A DNA stretch of 64,000 bases from an uncultured Erysipelotrichaceae bacterium (GTDB lineage Bacteria > Bacillota_I > Bacilli_A > Erysipelotrichales > Erysipelotrichaceae), in contig CANDJN010000002.1 of NCBI GenBank assembly GCA_947385085.1, forward strand, positions 1 to 64,000, read 5' to 3'. Numbering within the stretch: position 1 is the stretch's first letter; every line of letters starts with the position of its first letter. Of the stretch, positions 1 through 9,161 are shown one piece after another. The notes beneath the pieces were generated by a model, which was not told the origin of the DNA, searched no databases, and saw only the letters and a list, made by a program, of their open reading frames with translations. The translations under genes and the position numbers were made by a program.

Positions 1-251
1 ATATCATGATGATGTTATATGATGATGACTGGATCAAGGAAGTTTATGAAAAGGAGATTGCGGATAATGCGGCTAGAGAAGCGATGAGAAAAGCAGACAT
101 CGCAGCCGCGAAGGATAAAATCGCAACCGCAACAGAAACCGCAAAAAGACTGATTCAGATTGGTAAGATGTCACTGGAAGAAATTGCAGTCTGTGTTCCT
201 GCGTTAACGCTGGATGAATTAAGAGAGCTAGAAGCACAAGTGATCAAATAA
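1..251 (+). CDS. C-terminal end of an Rpn/PD-(D/E)XK nuclease-family protein (partial)
   Basis: The reading frame is open to the left edge of the window, so this is the tail of a longer gene rather than a small ORF. The visible part is a charged, alanine-rich helix (about residues 10-45) ending in a segment of the type KMSLEEIA...LTLDELRELE. That ending is typical of the C-termini of Rpn-type recombination-promoting nuclease / PD-(D/E)XK transposase-like proteins in Firmicutes. The catalytic N-terminal domain lies outside the window, so activity cannot be judged. A clear terminator follows. A decayed N-terminal piece of the same family lies at 25253-25464. The family call is from memory of similar tails. 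Confidence 0.6.
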   Translation, partial: IMMMLYDDDWIKEVYEKEIADNAAREAMRKADIAAAKDKIATATETAKRLIQIGKMSLEEIAVCVPALTLDELRELEAQVIK

Positions 252-263
252 GCAAACATAAGG

Positions 264-297
264 CACATGGAACCAAATAAGGTACCATGTGTTTTTT
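264..297 (+). terminator. Rho-independent terminator after the Rpn-like gene
   Basis: CACATGG at 264-270 pairs with CCATGTG at 285-291 and is followed by a run of six T. It lies 13 bases after the stop codon on the plus strand. Confidence 0.75.
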
Positions 298-480
298 ATC
301 GACGATCATCAAAATTATGCGTTTGCATTTGTATGGCTTATAGGCAGATGTAAGCTTAGCCTATTTCACAACGCTGTACAAACCATGTGGACACGATGGC
401 ATAAATAAAAAAACATGCCACCTTTCCATAAGAAAAGACCGTCACTTTACATTCGTGATCGATCCTTTCCATCATATTGT

Positions 481-1236
481 TTATGTCAGATCATACATAG
501 CCAATAGCTCATCAGGGCTGATCTGCGCTTTTTCCGATGCGCTTAACGCTTTCACGATTTTACCTTCATTCATAATTAAGAGCTTATTTCCATAGCTTAA
601 CGCCTGTTTAATATTATGGGTGATCATAATCGTTAAAATGTTGTGCTCCTTTACAATAGCGTCAGTAACCTCCATAATCGTCTGCGCCGTTTTGGGATCC
701 AAAGCCGCCGTATGCTCATCCAACAATAACAGCTTCGGAGTGACTAGCGTTGCCATTAAGAGTGTGAGAGCCTGACGCTGCCCGCCGCTTAACAAGCCGA
801 CCTTGGTTTCCATGCGATCCTCCAAACCTAAATTCAACTTAGCTAACTGTTCTTGAAAAAACGAGATGTCGCCTTTTTGAATCGCACGGCGAAAGGAAGA
901 ACGTTTGCCGCGGCTATAGGCAAGACCAAGATTTTCCAAAATGGTCATGTTGGGAGCTGTTCCCTTTAACGGATCTTGAAACAACCGCCCGATTTGCCGT
1001 GCCCGTTCATGTTCCTTCATCCAAGTAATATCCTTACCATCGAGAATGATTTTGCCTCGATCGCTCTCCAGTGTTCCGGCAATGCAATTTAACAGAGTCG
1101 ATTTCCCGGCGCCGTTGGTGCCCAGAATCGTCACAAAATCACCGGGTGCGAATTCATAGCTTACATCATCCAACGCCACACGTTCATTAACAGTATTAGG
1201 ATGAAAGGTCAATGAGAGATGTTCTATCTTTAACAT
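481..1236 (-). CDS. trpZ: ABC transporter ATP-binding protein, tryptophan importer (TrpZ-like)
   Basis: This is the nucleotide-binding subunit that powers the importer encoded with the two upstream genes. Walker A is GTNGAGKS at about residues 39-46. The ABC signature LSGGQRQ and Walker B LLLLDEH follow, then an ITHN switch histidine. The frame could begin at 1272, but I chose the ATG at 1236. It overlaps the stop of trpY by a few bases (translational coupling) and begins the usual MLKIEHLSLTF start of such subunits. The tryptophan assignment comes from the Trp T-box ahead of the operon, not from the ATPase itself. Confidence 0.85.
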   Translation of the reverse strand: MLKIEHLSLTFHPNTVNERVALDDVSYEFAPGDFVTILGTNGAGKSTLLNCIAGTLESDRGKIILDGKDITWMKEHERARQIGRLFQDPLKGTAPNMTILENLGLAYSRGKRSSFRRAIQKGDISFFQEQLAKLNLGLEDRMETKVGLLSGGQRQALTLLMATLVTPKLLLLDEHTAALDPKTAQTIMEVTDAIVKEHNILTIMITHNIKQALSYGNKLLIMNEGKIVKALSASEKAQISPDELLAMYDLT

Positions 1237-2114
1237 AAGTGTTTCCTTCTTTTCTGCCATGCGCTTTTCCATACGGGAAAGGAAATAGCCACTGTAACTA
1301 ATGCCGCCGATAACAAGCGCTGATCGGTCGCATTCACACCCAAATGCAGGGCGAACGATAAGAGAAAGCGATACAGGATTGCACCGCTGACAACAGCCAG
1401 AAAGCTGCGCCGCAGCGTGCGGTGTCCGAAAAACGCTTCACCGACGATGATCGAAGCCAAACCGATGACCAGCTTGCCAATACCATCATTCACATCCGCG
1501 AAATTCTGATACTGTGCCAATAATCCGCCGCCCAACGCCACCAAGCCATTCGCCAGCGCCAAGCCCATGATTTTCATCGCATCACTGTTTACCGAGGAGG
1601 CGCGCACCATTGCTTCATTATCGCCGGTTGCCCTAAGACACATTCCCAGCTGTGTATTCAGAAAGTAATAAAGCAATAAACTGATCAGTACAATCACGAA
1701 AAGGCAGAGAATCAAATCAGCCATATCAGACGCAAACCATGAGGAGAACTTCGTAAATACCGTTTCCTGATCAAACAACGAGATATTAGGAGTGTTGCCC
1801 ATCAGTTTATAATTGATCGAGTATAAGCCGGTCATGACAAGAATCCCTGACAGAATCGGCTGAATCTTGCATTTCGTCTGTAAGAAGCCGGTGATAAAGC
1901 CGGCAGCGCCGCCGCATACAAACGCAAACAATAAGCCAAACAACGGATGCCCGTAAACTGTACAAATTGCCGATGCTCCACAACCGGTAATGAATGTCCC
2001 ATCAACACTCAAATCGGGAATATCAAGAATGCGAAAGGAAATATAAACACCATATGCCAATACCGCATAAATGAAGCCAAGCTCTAAAGCACCTTGTATT
2101 GTTGAAAATGCCAT
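1230..2114 (-). CDS. trpY: ABC transporter permease, tryptophan importer (TrpY-like)
   Basis: A 294-residue membrane protein with about eight hydrophobic segments, of the branched-chain/ABC_sub_bind-associated permease type. The motif LSVDGTFITG near residue 35 and the late GEAFFGHRT loop are typical of permeases paired with TrpX-like binding proteins. An AGGAG site precedes the ATG. It sits between trpX (15-base gap) and trpZ (overlap), so all three subunits are probably made from one T-box-controlled mRNA. Confidence 0.82.
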   Translation of the reverse strand: MAFSTIQGALELGFIYAVLAYGVYISFRILDIPDLSVDGTFITGCGASAICTVYGHPLFGLLFAFVCGGAAGFITGFLQTKCKIQPILSGILVMTGLYSINYKLMGNTPNISLFDQETVFTKFSSWFASDMADLILCLFVIVLISLLLYYFLNTQLGMCLRATGDNEAMVRASSVNSDAMKIMGLALANGLVALGGGLLAQYQNFADVNDGIGKLVIGLASIIVGEAFFGHRTLRRSFLAVVSGAILYRFLLSFALHLGVNATDQRLLSAALVTVAISFPVWKSAWQKRRKHLC

Positions 2115-2129
2115 TCCATCATCTCCTGT

Positions 2130-3128
2130 TTATTTAATCAGCTGTAATTGATCACTATTTTTAATTTCATCCGGTAAACTGATGCCCAATTCCTGCATCA
2201 CCTTTTCATTAATATAAATATTTAAATTCGTTTTAAATTCCACAACTGGTAATTCCTCCGGCTTCTTTCCGGATAAAATCGCATCGGTCATTCTCGCTGT
2301 TTCCTTGCCAAGCTGTACATAATCAATACCTACTGTCGCAAAACCGCCATCCATAACCATAGAATCCGCACCGACATATACAGGAACCTTTGCCTTTTGC
2401 GCTTCCCCTGCCAATGCACTCATCGCCGATGCGACCGTATTGTCATTGGGCACAAATACCGCATCGACTTTCGTAAGCAATACTTGTGCATTGGTCTGCA
2501 CATCGGAAATCGTGGTAACGGCACTTTCTACCAGGGTAATGTTTTTTGCTTCACAATAGGTCTTCACCTTTGCTAAATTGGATACGGAATTCGCTTCGCC
2601 CGGATTGTATAAGAAACCCAGTGTTTTCATATCCGGATGGAGTTTCAAAGCCAAATCCAGAATTTGATCGACTTGTATTTCATCAGAAGTACCGGTAATG
2701 CCCTTATCCGGCTTTTCCATTGAGGTCAATAATCCGGCTTGAATCGGATCGCTGACTGCCGAGAATACAACCGGACGCTGTTTTGCGTAATTCGCAGCCG
2801 CCTGCGCCGTCGGTGTCGCAATCGCAACGATGATGTCTTTTTTATCACCGTCGAATTTCTGCATGATGCTGTTAAGATTACTGATGTCGTTGGCGGCATT
2901 TTGGAAATCCATGCTTGATTCCGGATAGCCCAGTTTAATCATTTCCTCCTTGAATGCATCACGAATCGTATTTAACGATGTGTGATCAACGATTTGCGCC
3001 ACGCCGATCGTGAAGCTTTGCTTATCCGCTTCACCGCTTTGATCTGTAGAGTCACCCGAGCATCCTGCACATAAGAAGCTCAACACCATACCCATACATC
3101 CTATTTTTTTTACCAATTGTTTGTTCAT
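2130..3128 (-). CDS. trpX: Substrate-binding lipoprotein, tryptophan importer (TrpX-like)
   Basis: The 332-residue binding protein starts with a lysine-rich signal peptide and a lipobox ending at Cys23 (LCAG-C), so it should be lipid-anchored outside the membrane. The mature part is an ABC_sub_bind fold: IGVAQIVDHTSLN near the start, IVAIATPTAQAA, then FSAVSDPIQAGL. This is the family of the TrpX protein of the streptococcal trpXYZ importer. It is the first gene after the T-box leader. The substrate is inferred from the UGG specifier in that leader; other aromatic amino acids are possible. Confidence 0.85.
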   Translation of the reverse strand: MNKQLVKKIGCMGMVLSFLCAGCSGDSTDQSGEADKQSFTIGVAQIVDHTSLNTIRDAFKEEMIKLGYPESSMDFQNAANDISNLNSIMQKFDGDKKDIIVAIATPTAQAAANYAKQRPVVFSAVSDPIQAGLLTSMEKPDKGITGTSDEIQVDQILDLALKLHPDMKTLGFLYNPGEANSVSNLAKVKTYCEAKNITLVESAVTTISDVQTNAQVLLTKVDAVFVPNDNTVASAMSALAGEAQKAKVPVYVGADSMVMDGGFATVGIDYVQLGKETARMTDAILSGKKPEELPVVEFKTNLNIYINEKVMQELGISLPDEIKNSDQLQLIK

Positions 3129-3223
3129 CTTTTTTCCCTTGCCTTTCCTTATCTTTATTCGCTATTTCTTTCTTCTAGTGTCCAGTGCCAGTCTGTATCT
3201 ATCATTATGCATCACCTCTTGAA

Positions 3224-3263
3224 TAAAAAAACGCCCGTCCTGAATTGACTCACAGGACAGACG
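3224..3263 (-). terminator. Regulated terminator of the T-box
   Basis: On the minus strand ACGTCTGTCCTG (3263-3252) pairs with CAGGACGGGCGT (3242-3231) and is followed by seven T. Its 5' arm lies next to the antiterminator sequence, as expected for a T-box switch. Confidence 0.88.
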
Positions 3264-3490
3264 TAATATCTGCGGTACCACCTGAATTGATGTTAAAAAA
3301 CACCCGCTCTTTAAGATGCCAACACATCTCTAGCCGAGTAACGCCGGCTTACGGCTCAGATACTTGCATGATTGCTTTCCCTTTGCCCTACAAGGTCCAT
3401 TTGTCCGATCCGCATCACTGTCAGGTTTCCAGCCTCCCCGACTCTCTATCAGTACGTAACCGGTTTTATCTCCTTGATCTTTGGTTTGTG
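3224..3490 (-). promoter_or_regulatory. T-box riboswitch with a tryptophan (UGG) specifier
   Basis: Read on the minus strand, the leader contains the hallmarks of a T-box in order. There is an AGAGAG bulge motif, a GGCTGGAAACC distal loop, and then a specifier region in which TGG (3399-3397) is followed by a purine. The conserved AGGTGGTACCGCAG antiterminator (3283-3270) comes next, then the terminator at 3224-3263. Uncharged tRNA pairing with the specifier and the T-box bulge lets transcription continue into trpX-trpY-trpZ. The T-box is unmistakable; the UGG assignment is by eye and fits the transporter family. Confidence 0.9.
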
Positions 3491-3495
3491 GTTAT

Positions 3496-3524
3496 AGAAT
3501 ACACCTATTGAAAAATAATGTCAA
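3496..3524 (-). promoter_or_regulatory. Sigma-A promoter of the T-box / trpXYZ operon
   Basis: TTGACA (3524-3519), a 17-base spacer, then TATTCT (3501-3496) on the minus strand. It lies just ahead of the T-box leader, giving a start near 3489. Confidence 0.75.
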
Positions 3525-3646
3525 CCATTTTCAGATACTTTCAGAAAGTTTCGTGTAATCATTTGATACATGTCAATGCTTTGATCCTTTCTGTATCCTT
3601 AATGTATTCACCCTATGATAGGATGAAAGAAAACAATTTTCAATGA

Positions 3647-5227
3647 CTACTCCTCGCTCAACAGAAAGCGTTTGATCAAATAGATCGCCATTTTCATAAT
3701 GCCGTTCACAAGCAAAATGATGATAGATACAAATGCCGTCGCTTCAATGAGTGACTGGGCATCAAATTGCGGAATTAACAGCGCAATCGGTAAATTTTTG
3801 AAGTTTGCGAGGAAGGACACTGCCGAAATGGTAACCATACAATTCACAAACAAATAGGAAAACACTTCAATCAATGAATCCTTCGTGCTGGGAAGATACA
3901 CATCCTTAAGCATTTGAAGCTTACTGATACCCATCGTAGCGGAGATGTCCTCTAGGTTTTTATTAAACTTATGCAGGGAATGATATGCCACCAAATACGG
4001 TGAGGCAAAGAAGTGTACGCTATTGACAAGGATCAAAATAATCAGCGTACCATATATCGGATTACCCTTGAAAAAGAGAACGTAGCACAAACCCAATACG
4101 ACGCCCGGAATAGCCAAGGTGATTAACGATATGAGGTGAATCGCAAGATTCGTAAAGGTTTTGGGTGAGCGTGCCGTGATGTACGCAGTAAAATAGATGA
4201 CCACGGTACCGATCAGCGAGGTCGCAAAGGCAATCGCCAAACCGTTCTTCAAGTATAAGATCACACCTAAATCTAACGATTTTTTGATATTATCAAAGGA
4301 GAAACTCATATCGACCGGAAATTGCTTGACAAACGATAGGTAGATAAAGGCCAGAATCGGCAATGAGATGAAAATCACCGTGATGATACAAAGCATATAG
4401 GCAAATGTATCACGTTTCTTGTTGGTTTCGATTTGATATTGCTTTGTGACTGTGCTGGCATTGCTGTTTTCATCGCTTTTCAAATCAATGAGGAAGGCGA
4501 TGAACGCAGGAATCAACAGGATAATGCCGATGATCGCACCCTTGGAAAAGTCCAGCAGTCCGATCACCTCACGATACATATAAACGGGTAACGTCATCAG
4601 CTTGCCGCCGACCACCAAAGGAACACCGTAATCCGTAAAGATCATCGTAAATACGGCAAAGATGACCGAAATCAATGCGCCCTTAAGGTTGGGCAAGGTA
4701 ATGCGCAAGAATTGTTGCGACTTGCTTAAGCCGAGTACTTGAGCTGCCTCATATACCGTATAATCCTCATATTTGAAAATGTCCGTTAACATCAAAAAGG
4801 CTACGGGAAAGGAGTAGAGAATCGATCCGATGATAATGCCGGGATAGCCATACAGGCCGATATCCAGTCCCAATAAATTGGTAAGGATACCATTATCCCC
4901 AAGCAGTAACACCAAGCCCATACCATGAGAAATGGAAGGTATTAACATCGGCAAGGTAAAAAGCATCGAAAACACTGCCTTGTATTTGATATGAGTACGA
5001 TTGACGCACCATGCCAATGCCAAAGCCAAGCTAACCGATATCAGGGTTGCGACACTCGTTGCCACAAGAGAGTGAATCATCATCGGCTGAAACTGCGGTG
5101 AAGCTGCGATTTTGGCAATGTCCTGTGGGTTGATATTCCATATCAGCGTAACTAACGGCATCACCACTCCGACAATCAAAAATAAGATGACGAGCATCTT
5201 CGCGATATGAAAACCGTTATTTTTCAT
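3647..5227 (-). CDS. ABC transporter permease, two fused MetI-type domains (Fe3+/2-aminoethylphosphonate type)
   Basis: A 526-residue protein with about twelve hydrophobic segments in two halves, each carrying a binding-protein-dependent transport inner-membrane domain. The EAA-type loops are EAAQVLGLSKSQQFLRITLPNLKGA in the first half and DISATMGISKLQMLKDVYLPS in the second. Such duplicated permeases belong to the FbpB/AfuB and PhnU/PhnV group and import ferric iron or phosphonates. It overlaps the ATPase gene by 11 bases and is the last gene of a three-gene operon. The substrate cannot be fixed from sequence. Confidence 0.82.
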   Translation of the reverse strand: MKNNGFHIAKMLVILFLIVGVVMPLVTLIWNINPQDIAKIAASPQFQPMMIHSLVATSVATLISVSLALALAWCVNRTHIKYKAVFSMLFTLPMLIPSISHGMGLVLLLGDNGILTNLLGLDIGLYGYPGIIIGSILYSFPVAFLMLTDIFKYEDYTVYEAAQVLGLSKSQQFLRITLPNLKGALISVIFAVFTMIFTDYGVPLVVGGKLMTLPVYMYREVIGLLDFSKGAIIGIILLIPAFIAFLIDLKSDENSNASTVTKQYQIETNKKRDTFAYMLCIITVIFISLPILAFIYLSFVKQFPVDMSFSFDNIKKSLDLGVILYLKNGLAIAFATSLIGTVVIYFTAYITARSPKTFTNLAIHLISLITLAIPGVVLGLCYVLFFKGNPIYGTLIILILVNSVHFFASPYLVAYHSLHKFNKNLEDISATMGISKLQMLKDVYLPSTKDSLIEVFSYLFVNCMVTISAVSFLANFKNLPIALLIPQFDAQSLIEATAFVSIIILLVNGIMKMAIYLIKRFLLSEE

Positions 5228-6008
5228 GGTCCGCTCTCCCGGTACATTTTAATAATGAAGCGAATTTCTGATCCAGATGTGCCACCACAAAGTCCTTGAT
5301 GTATTGGTTCGCCGGATGATCATAGATATTCTTCGGCGTATCCAGCTGTTCGATGTTACCTTCACTCATGACCATAATCCGATCAGAAAGGTAAAAGGCT
5401 TCTTCCTGTTCATGGGTGATGAAGATCATCGTAGAGTGAAATTTCCGCTGAATTTCCTTCAACTCGTTTTTCATAATTTCACGATTGGTCACATCCAATG
5501 CAGAGATTGGCTCATCCAGCAGAATCACCTTGGGATTTAAAGCCAAAGTACGGGCAATCGCCACACGCTGTTGCTGACCACCGGATAGCTGGCGCGGCTT
5601 CTTGTCAAAGTGTTCCTCCATACCGATCTGGTTTAACGTATGCTCGGCAATTTTACGACTTTCAGCCTTGAATTGCGGATGGCGCTTTAAGGCGTATTCC
5701 ACGTTTTCCAATACCGTCATATTAGGAAAGAGCGCATAGTTCTGGAAGATGATTCCCATGTCACGCTCATGCGGCTTTAAGGCGGAGATGTCTTTCCCAT
5801 TCATCAGAATTTCTCCCTCGTTTTGTTTATCCAAGCCGATTAATATTCTTAATAACGTTGTTTTACCGCATCCACTCGGCCCTAATACGCTGAGAAATTC
5901 TCCGTTTTTCACATCAAAAGAGATGTGTTTTAATACATCCTTGCCGTCAAAGTTTTTATATAAGTTTTTGACGGAGAGCTTTATTTCCGTATTGTCTAGT
6001 ATTTCCAT
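5217..6008 (-). CDS. ABC transporter ATP-binding protein (Fe3+/phosphonate type)
   Basis: The 263-residue ATPase has Walker A GPSGCGKT at 43-50, Q-loop FQNYALFPN, signature LSGGQQQR near residue 142 and Walker B VILLDEP. It belongs to the CUT1/FbpC/PotA-like class. It is shorter than most FbpC proteins, so the C-terminal regulatory TOBE domain is largely missing. Both ends overlap the neighbouring genes, which points to coupled translation of one importer. Confidence 0.85.
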   Translation of the reverse strand: MEILDNTEIKLSVKNLYKNFDGKDVLKHISFDVKNGEFLSVLGPSGCGKTTLLRILIGLDKQNEGEILMNGKDISALKPHERDMGIIFQNYALFPNMTVLENVEYALKRHPQFKAESRKIAEHTLNQIGMEEHFDKKPRQLSGGQQQRVAIARTLALNPKVILLDEPISALDVTNREIMKNELKEIQRKFHSTMIFITHEQEEAFYLSDRIMVMSEGNIEQLDTPKNIYDHPANQYIKDFVVAHLDQKFASLLKCTGRADHEK

Positions 6009-6979
6009 AATTCTAACAGCCTTTCTTTTTCGTCAATGTCAGAGATGCCCTGCATATCGGCATAGTGAATATTGCTTGGATAGTTTTCAATTTTGTTTTC
6101 CTGTTGCGTCAATACTTGTTCAGGTGAGAAATATTGCTTATCGTAAAGAAAGAAGTCTTCAATGATAAAATCAAATACTTCACGAATTTTTTCATCGTCT
6201 TCACGTCCCTTAATCAAGGCCGTTCCGGTTAATGAATACGGTGAACCCTCCTTGGGATAGATGATTTTAAAGGGACTGCCGCTGTTGATTTGTTCCATCG
6301 CCTGGAAGGTCAAGCCTAATCCAACAGCCACTTCGCCCTGAATTAACAGCTTGACCGGTCCCGATCCGGATTCAGTGAAGGATTTTATGTTCATGGCAAG
6401 CTTGTCGATATAATCTAGCGCCGCATCCTCGCCCCATTCATTGACAAGGTTTTTGTAGAAGAAATAGCCGGTGCCGCTCGTTTTGGGATCGGGCATGGCA
6501 ATGAGTCCCTTATATTCCGGCTTAAGCAGATCTTCATAGCTTGTCGGTTCGGGAAGGTTATATTTCTTTAGCACCGTTTCGTTGATAATAAAGGTTCCCG
6601 CCTGTCGTTCCCATGTCACATAGCGATAGTCGTTATCCGCCAAGGTCAACCCATCCACATAGGGCAGCTCCTTAAATCCATGTAAATCACTTAATGAATC
6701 CTTGACTTTTTCCAGATAAGATGTTTCCAAGCCTACGACCATGTCGGCATCCGTGCCTTGCTTTTCCACCTTGATTTTGGCAGCGGCCTTGGCAGTCGGT
6801 ACGTACATGACCATAATTTTATCATCGGGAAAGTGCTCGTTGAGCTGTTTTTGTAATTCCTCACCGCGGTATTGTTCCATGCTGGAATAGACGATGATCG
6901 TATCTTTATGCTGCGTCGTCACATCAATCACCAGTATAGCGGTGAGGATGATCACAGCGATCAGTATTTTTCTCATCAT
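5996..6979 (-). CDS. Periplasmic-type binding protein of a Fe3+/2-aminoethylphosphonate-like importer
   Basis: 327 residues with an N-terminal hydrophobic segment (about 5-20) but no lipobox cysteine, so it may stay membrane-anchored through an uncleaved signal. The rest is an SBP_bac-type fold: TIIVYSSMEQYRG, DADMVVGLETSYL, then PKTSGTGYFFYKNLVNEWG, as in AfuA/PhnS-type binding proteins. A GGAGG site lies just before the ATGATG start. It is the first gene of the three-gene importer operon. Iron, phosphonate or another small anion remain open as substrate. Confidence 0.75.
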   Translation of the reverse strand: MMRKILIAVIILTAILVIDVTTQHKDTIIVYSSMEQYRGEELQKQLNEHFPDDKIMVMYVPTAKAAAKIKVEKQGTDADMVVGLETSYLEKVKDSLSDLHGFKELPYVDGLTLADNDYRYVTWERQAGTFIINETVLKKYNLPEPTSYEDLLKPEYKGLIAMPDPKTSGTGYFFYKNLVNEWGEDAALDYIDKLAMNIKSFTESGSGPVKLLIQGEVAVGLGLTFQAMEQINSGSPFKIIYPKEGSPYSLTGTALIKGREDDEKIREVFDFIIEDFFLYDKQYFSPEQVLTQQENKIENYPSNIHYADMQGISDIDEKERLLELWKY

Positions 6980-7121
6980 GAACCTCCGTTCAATTTCTTG
7001 ATAATATTACTATAATATGAACAATATGTAAAGCATAAACTAGCGTTTAGCGTCATTATTTGTTCATTCTATATGTAATTGTTTCAATTATAGGTCATAT
7101 AAGATCAATTATAAATCAAAA

Positions 7122-7348
7122 GTATTGGTTCAAAGGAACTGGTCAATAGGATATCGTATTGCGGAAGAAGAATTAAAAGGTAAACTCTGCTCGTAATATG
7201 GTACTCAGATACTAAAAAAATATTCAAAGAATTGACGGAACTTTATGGTAAAGGTTATGACTGTAGTAATCTTTATTATTGTCTGCGTGTTTATAACGAC
7301 TTTCCCAAGTTGTCGATACAGTGTGTAGAAAAAAGCGAACAGCGATAA
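7122..7348 (+). pseudogene. Remnant of a YhcG/DUF1016-type PDDEXK nuclease N-terminal domain
   Basis: Translation of the plus strand gives NWSIGYRIAEEELKGK, then a stop, then YGTQILKK. After a frame change it continues as LTELYGKGYDCSNLYYCLRVYNDFPKL and stops at 7346-7348. The order and spacing match the DUF1016 N-terminal domain (IGxxIxEEExxGxxxAxYGxxxI...LxxxFGxGFxxxNLxxMRxFYxxFP). At least one nonsense change and one frameshift are present, and the nuclease half is absent. It lies alone in the gap between the importer and the LCP genes. Confidence 0.65.
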
Positions 7349-7357
7349 CAAGCGTGA

Positions 7358-7379
7358 GGTGTCGTCATTTGGCGACACC
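7358..7379. repeat. Perfect hairpin after the DUF1016 remnant
   Basis: GGTGTCG at 7358-7364 and CGACACC at 7373-7379 form a seven-base stem with an eight-base loop. T-runs on either side are weak, so a terminator role is uncertain. The remaining gap to the next gene at 7541 shows nothing recognisable. Confidence 0.45.
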
Positions 7380-7540
7380 GCTATTTTATCCACCATGTCG
7401 GGTATAAAGAAAAGCTGTTAATCGCAGTATGCCTACGAGAAACAGCGAGGATTCATAATCTATTCATGTTATATAAATATTTACAGATGCTTTCAATCAC
7501 TATATCATGGCCGATATTCCGCTTCACCAAGCAATAATCT

Positions 7541-9022
7541 TTATTCCAAAATGACGCCGTCCATGACCTTTTGGATTTCCAACAATGCCGCATTGACACT
7601 GTCCATATCCGGATACATCATATAAGAATACGTTTGATTGGCAGGTGACCAGATGCTATTGGCACCGCTGCCATCGACGGATTGACTGGTGATATTCCAG
7701 CTTCCTCCTTCATTCAGCTGCATTTTTATTAACGACATCATCTCATCGGAATCCATATTGGATTGGAACGTATCACCCACAGTGCTCATGATCGAAGAAT
7801 AGCCGGTAATAATTGCCGGTGATGTTGCTTTGTCAATAATCGCCGATAATACAGTCATCTGATTGCGACCACGCTGACGATCGCCATCCCCATAGGCATG
7901 ACGTTCCCGTGAGAATTTCAGCGCCATATTGCCATCCATATGCACATTACCAGCCGGAATCAAGGACCCATCGACGCCCGAGTAAAAGCCAACCTCATTA
8001 TAAACATCAATACCGCCGATCGCATTCACAATGTCCTCTAGTGAGGAAAAGTTCACCCGCGCATAGTAGTTCATCGTCAAGCCGGTGAATTGTTCCATTG
8101 TGTTGATCGTGCAGTCAATACCAAAAATGCCGGTATGCGTCAGCTTATCCTGCTCATTGTTTTGGCATGTTTGCGCCACATAGTAATCACGCGGAATGCT
8201 TGTTAACAAAATCTGGCGTGTTTTCGGATTGATCGTTGCGATCATGTTCACATCCGAGCGCGACTTGGTCGCTATCGGTCCATACGTATCGATACCGGAA
8301 ATATAAACGTTAAACGGTTCTTCCGTCACATTGACTTTCTTTCCTATATTCGTAACCTTCTTTTTGATTTTAAATGTATAAATCACGCGCGTATCCTCAG
8401 TAAAGGTCGGATGATTTTCATCCAGCAGCGAGCGATAGGCTTCATTCAAAATCATGGCATCCACGCTCTTGTCATAGAGTGCATCAGCGCAACCATCTAA
8501 GTTATCATACGCTTCGGTTTGAATTGTCTTATCCAATTCCTCGTTGATATCCAATATCGTTTTCTGGGTGTTTTCACGATCCATCGTCTGGGTGATCGCA
8601 AAAATGCCGTCCTTAACGTCTTCCAGCTCTTCCGCCGCACTGTCTTTTTCCACCACAACTGAGATCAATTCATATTCGTCATCGGAATTGACCTTGCCCA
8701 ATGCCGCGCGAGCCTGATAGGCATACACATTGCCAAGGGTTAAAACGAGACAAAGAACCACAAGCATTCCTTTGCCCAAATTGCGATTCAGCTTACTGAT
8801 CCGCTTACCGTATTGAAGCCACCATAAAGCAAAGTCAAACAAACCAAGCACCGCAATTAAGGGAAGAAAATATTTTAACGGCAGTACGTTTAAATCCCAT
8901 ACTTGATAAGCAAAATACAGGCTGAGCACAAGCATTACCGCAACCATCCAGAAATGCGGCTGTTTCATATACTTCTGCCACTGTTTTGTTTGCTTTTTAT
9001 TACCCTTTTTTTTCTTTTTCAT
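7541..9022 (-). CDS. LytR-CpsA-Psr (LCP) family wall-polymer transferase
   Basis: An LCP protein attaches anionic glycopolymers to peptidoglycan at the outer membrane face. A basic N-terminus is followed by two or three hydrophobic segments and then an extracellular part. The LCP catalytic region carries RSDVNMIATINP, LLTSIPRDYYV and the arginine-rich RERHAYGDGDRQRGRNQ. A longer frame from 9073 exists, but the ATG at 9022 has an AGGAG site at good spacing. The paralogue immediately upstream is closely similar over the whole extracellular half, which suggests tandem duplication. Confidence 0.88.
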   Translation of the reverse strand: MKKKKKGNKKQTKQWQKYMKQPHFWMVAVMLVLSLYFAYQVWDLNVLPLKYFLPLIAVLGLFDFALWWLQYGKRISKLNRNLGKGMLVVLCLVLTLGNVYAYQARAALGKVNSDDEYELISVVVEKDSAAEELEDVKDGIFAITQTMDRENTQKTILDINEELDKTIQTEAYDNLDGCADALYDKSVDAMILNEAYRSLLDENHPTFTEDTRVIYTFKIKKKVTNIGKKVNVTEEPFNVYISGIDTYGPIATKSRSDVNMIATINPKTRQILLTSIPRDYYVAQTCQNNEQDKLTHTGIFGIDCTINTMEQFTGLTMNYYARVNFSSLEDIVNAIGGIDVYNEVGFYSGVDGSLIPAGNVHMDGNMALKFSRERHAYGDGDRQRGRNQMTVLSAIIDKATSPAIITGYSSIMSTVGDTFQSNMDSDEMMSLIKMQLNEGGSWNITSQSVDGSGANSIWSPANQTYSYMMYPDMDSVNAALLEIQKVMDGVILE

Positions 9023-9105
9023 CGTAACACTCCTATCTATCCGATGTTCTTTGTTTACTAAAAAAAGAAACATAGGTATTATAACTCATTTTACAATTAC
9101 ATGCC

Positions 9106-9143
9106 ACAAAACAAAAGGAAAGCCGTGATTTCACATGCTTTCC
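9106..9143 (-). terminator. Terminator between the two LCP genes
   Basis: Minus-strand GGAAAGC (9143-9137) pairs with GCTTTCC (9123-9117), followed by a T-rich stretch. The upstream LCP gene thus ends here, and the downstream one probably has its own promoter. Confidence 0.65.
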
Positions 9144-9161
9144 CATATTGTGACGTTTTCG

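Noticed and set aside
3245..3511. 88-residue plus-strand ORF
   Set aside because: It lies antisense to the T-box leader and has no ribosome site.
7205..7396. 63-residue minus-strand ORF
   Set aside because: It is antisense to the DUF1016 remnant, has a poor ribosome site and an unconvincing composition.
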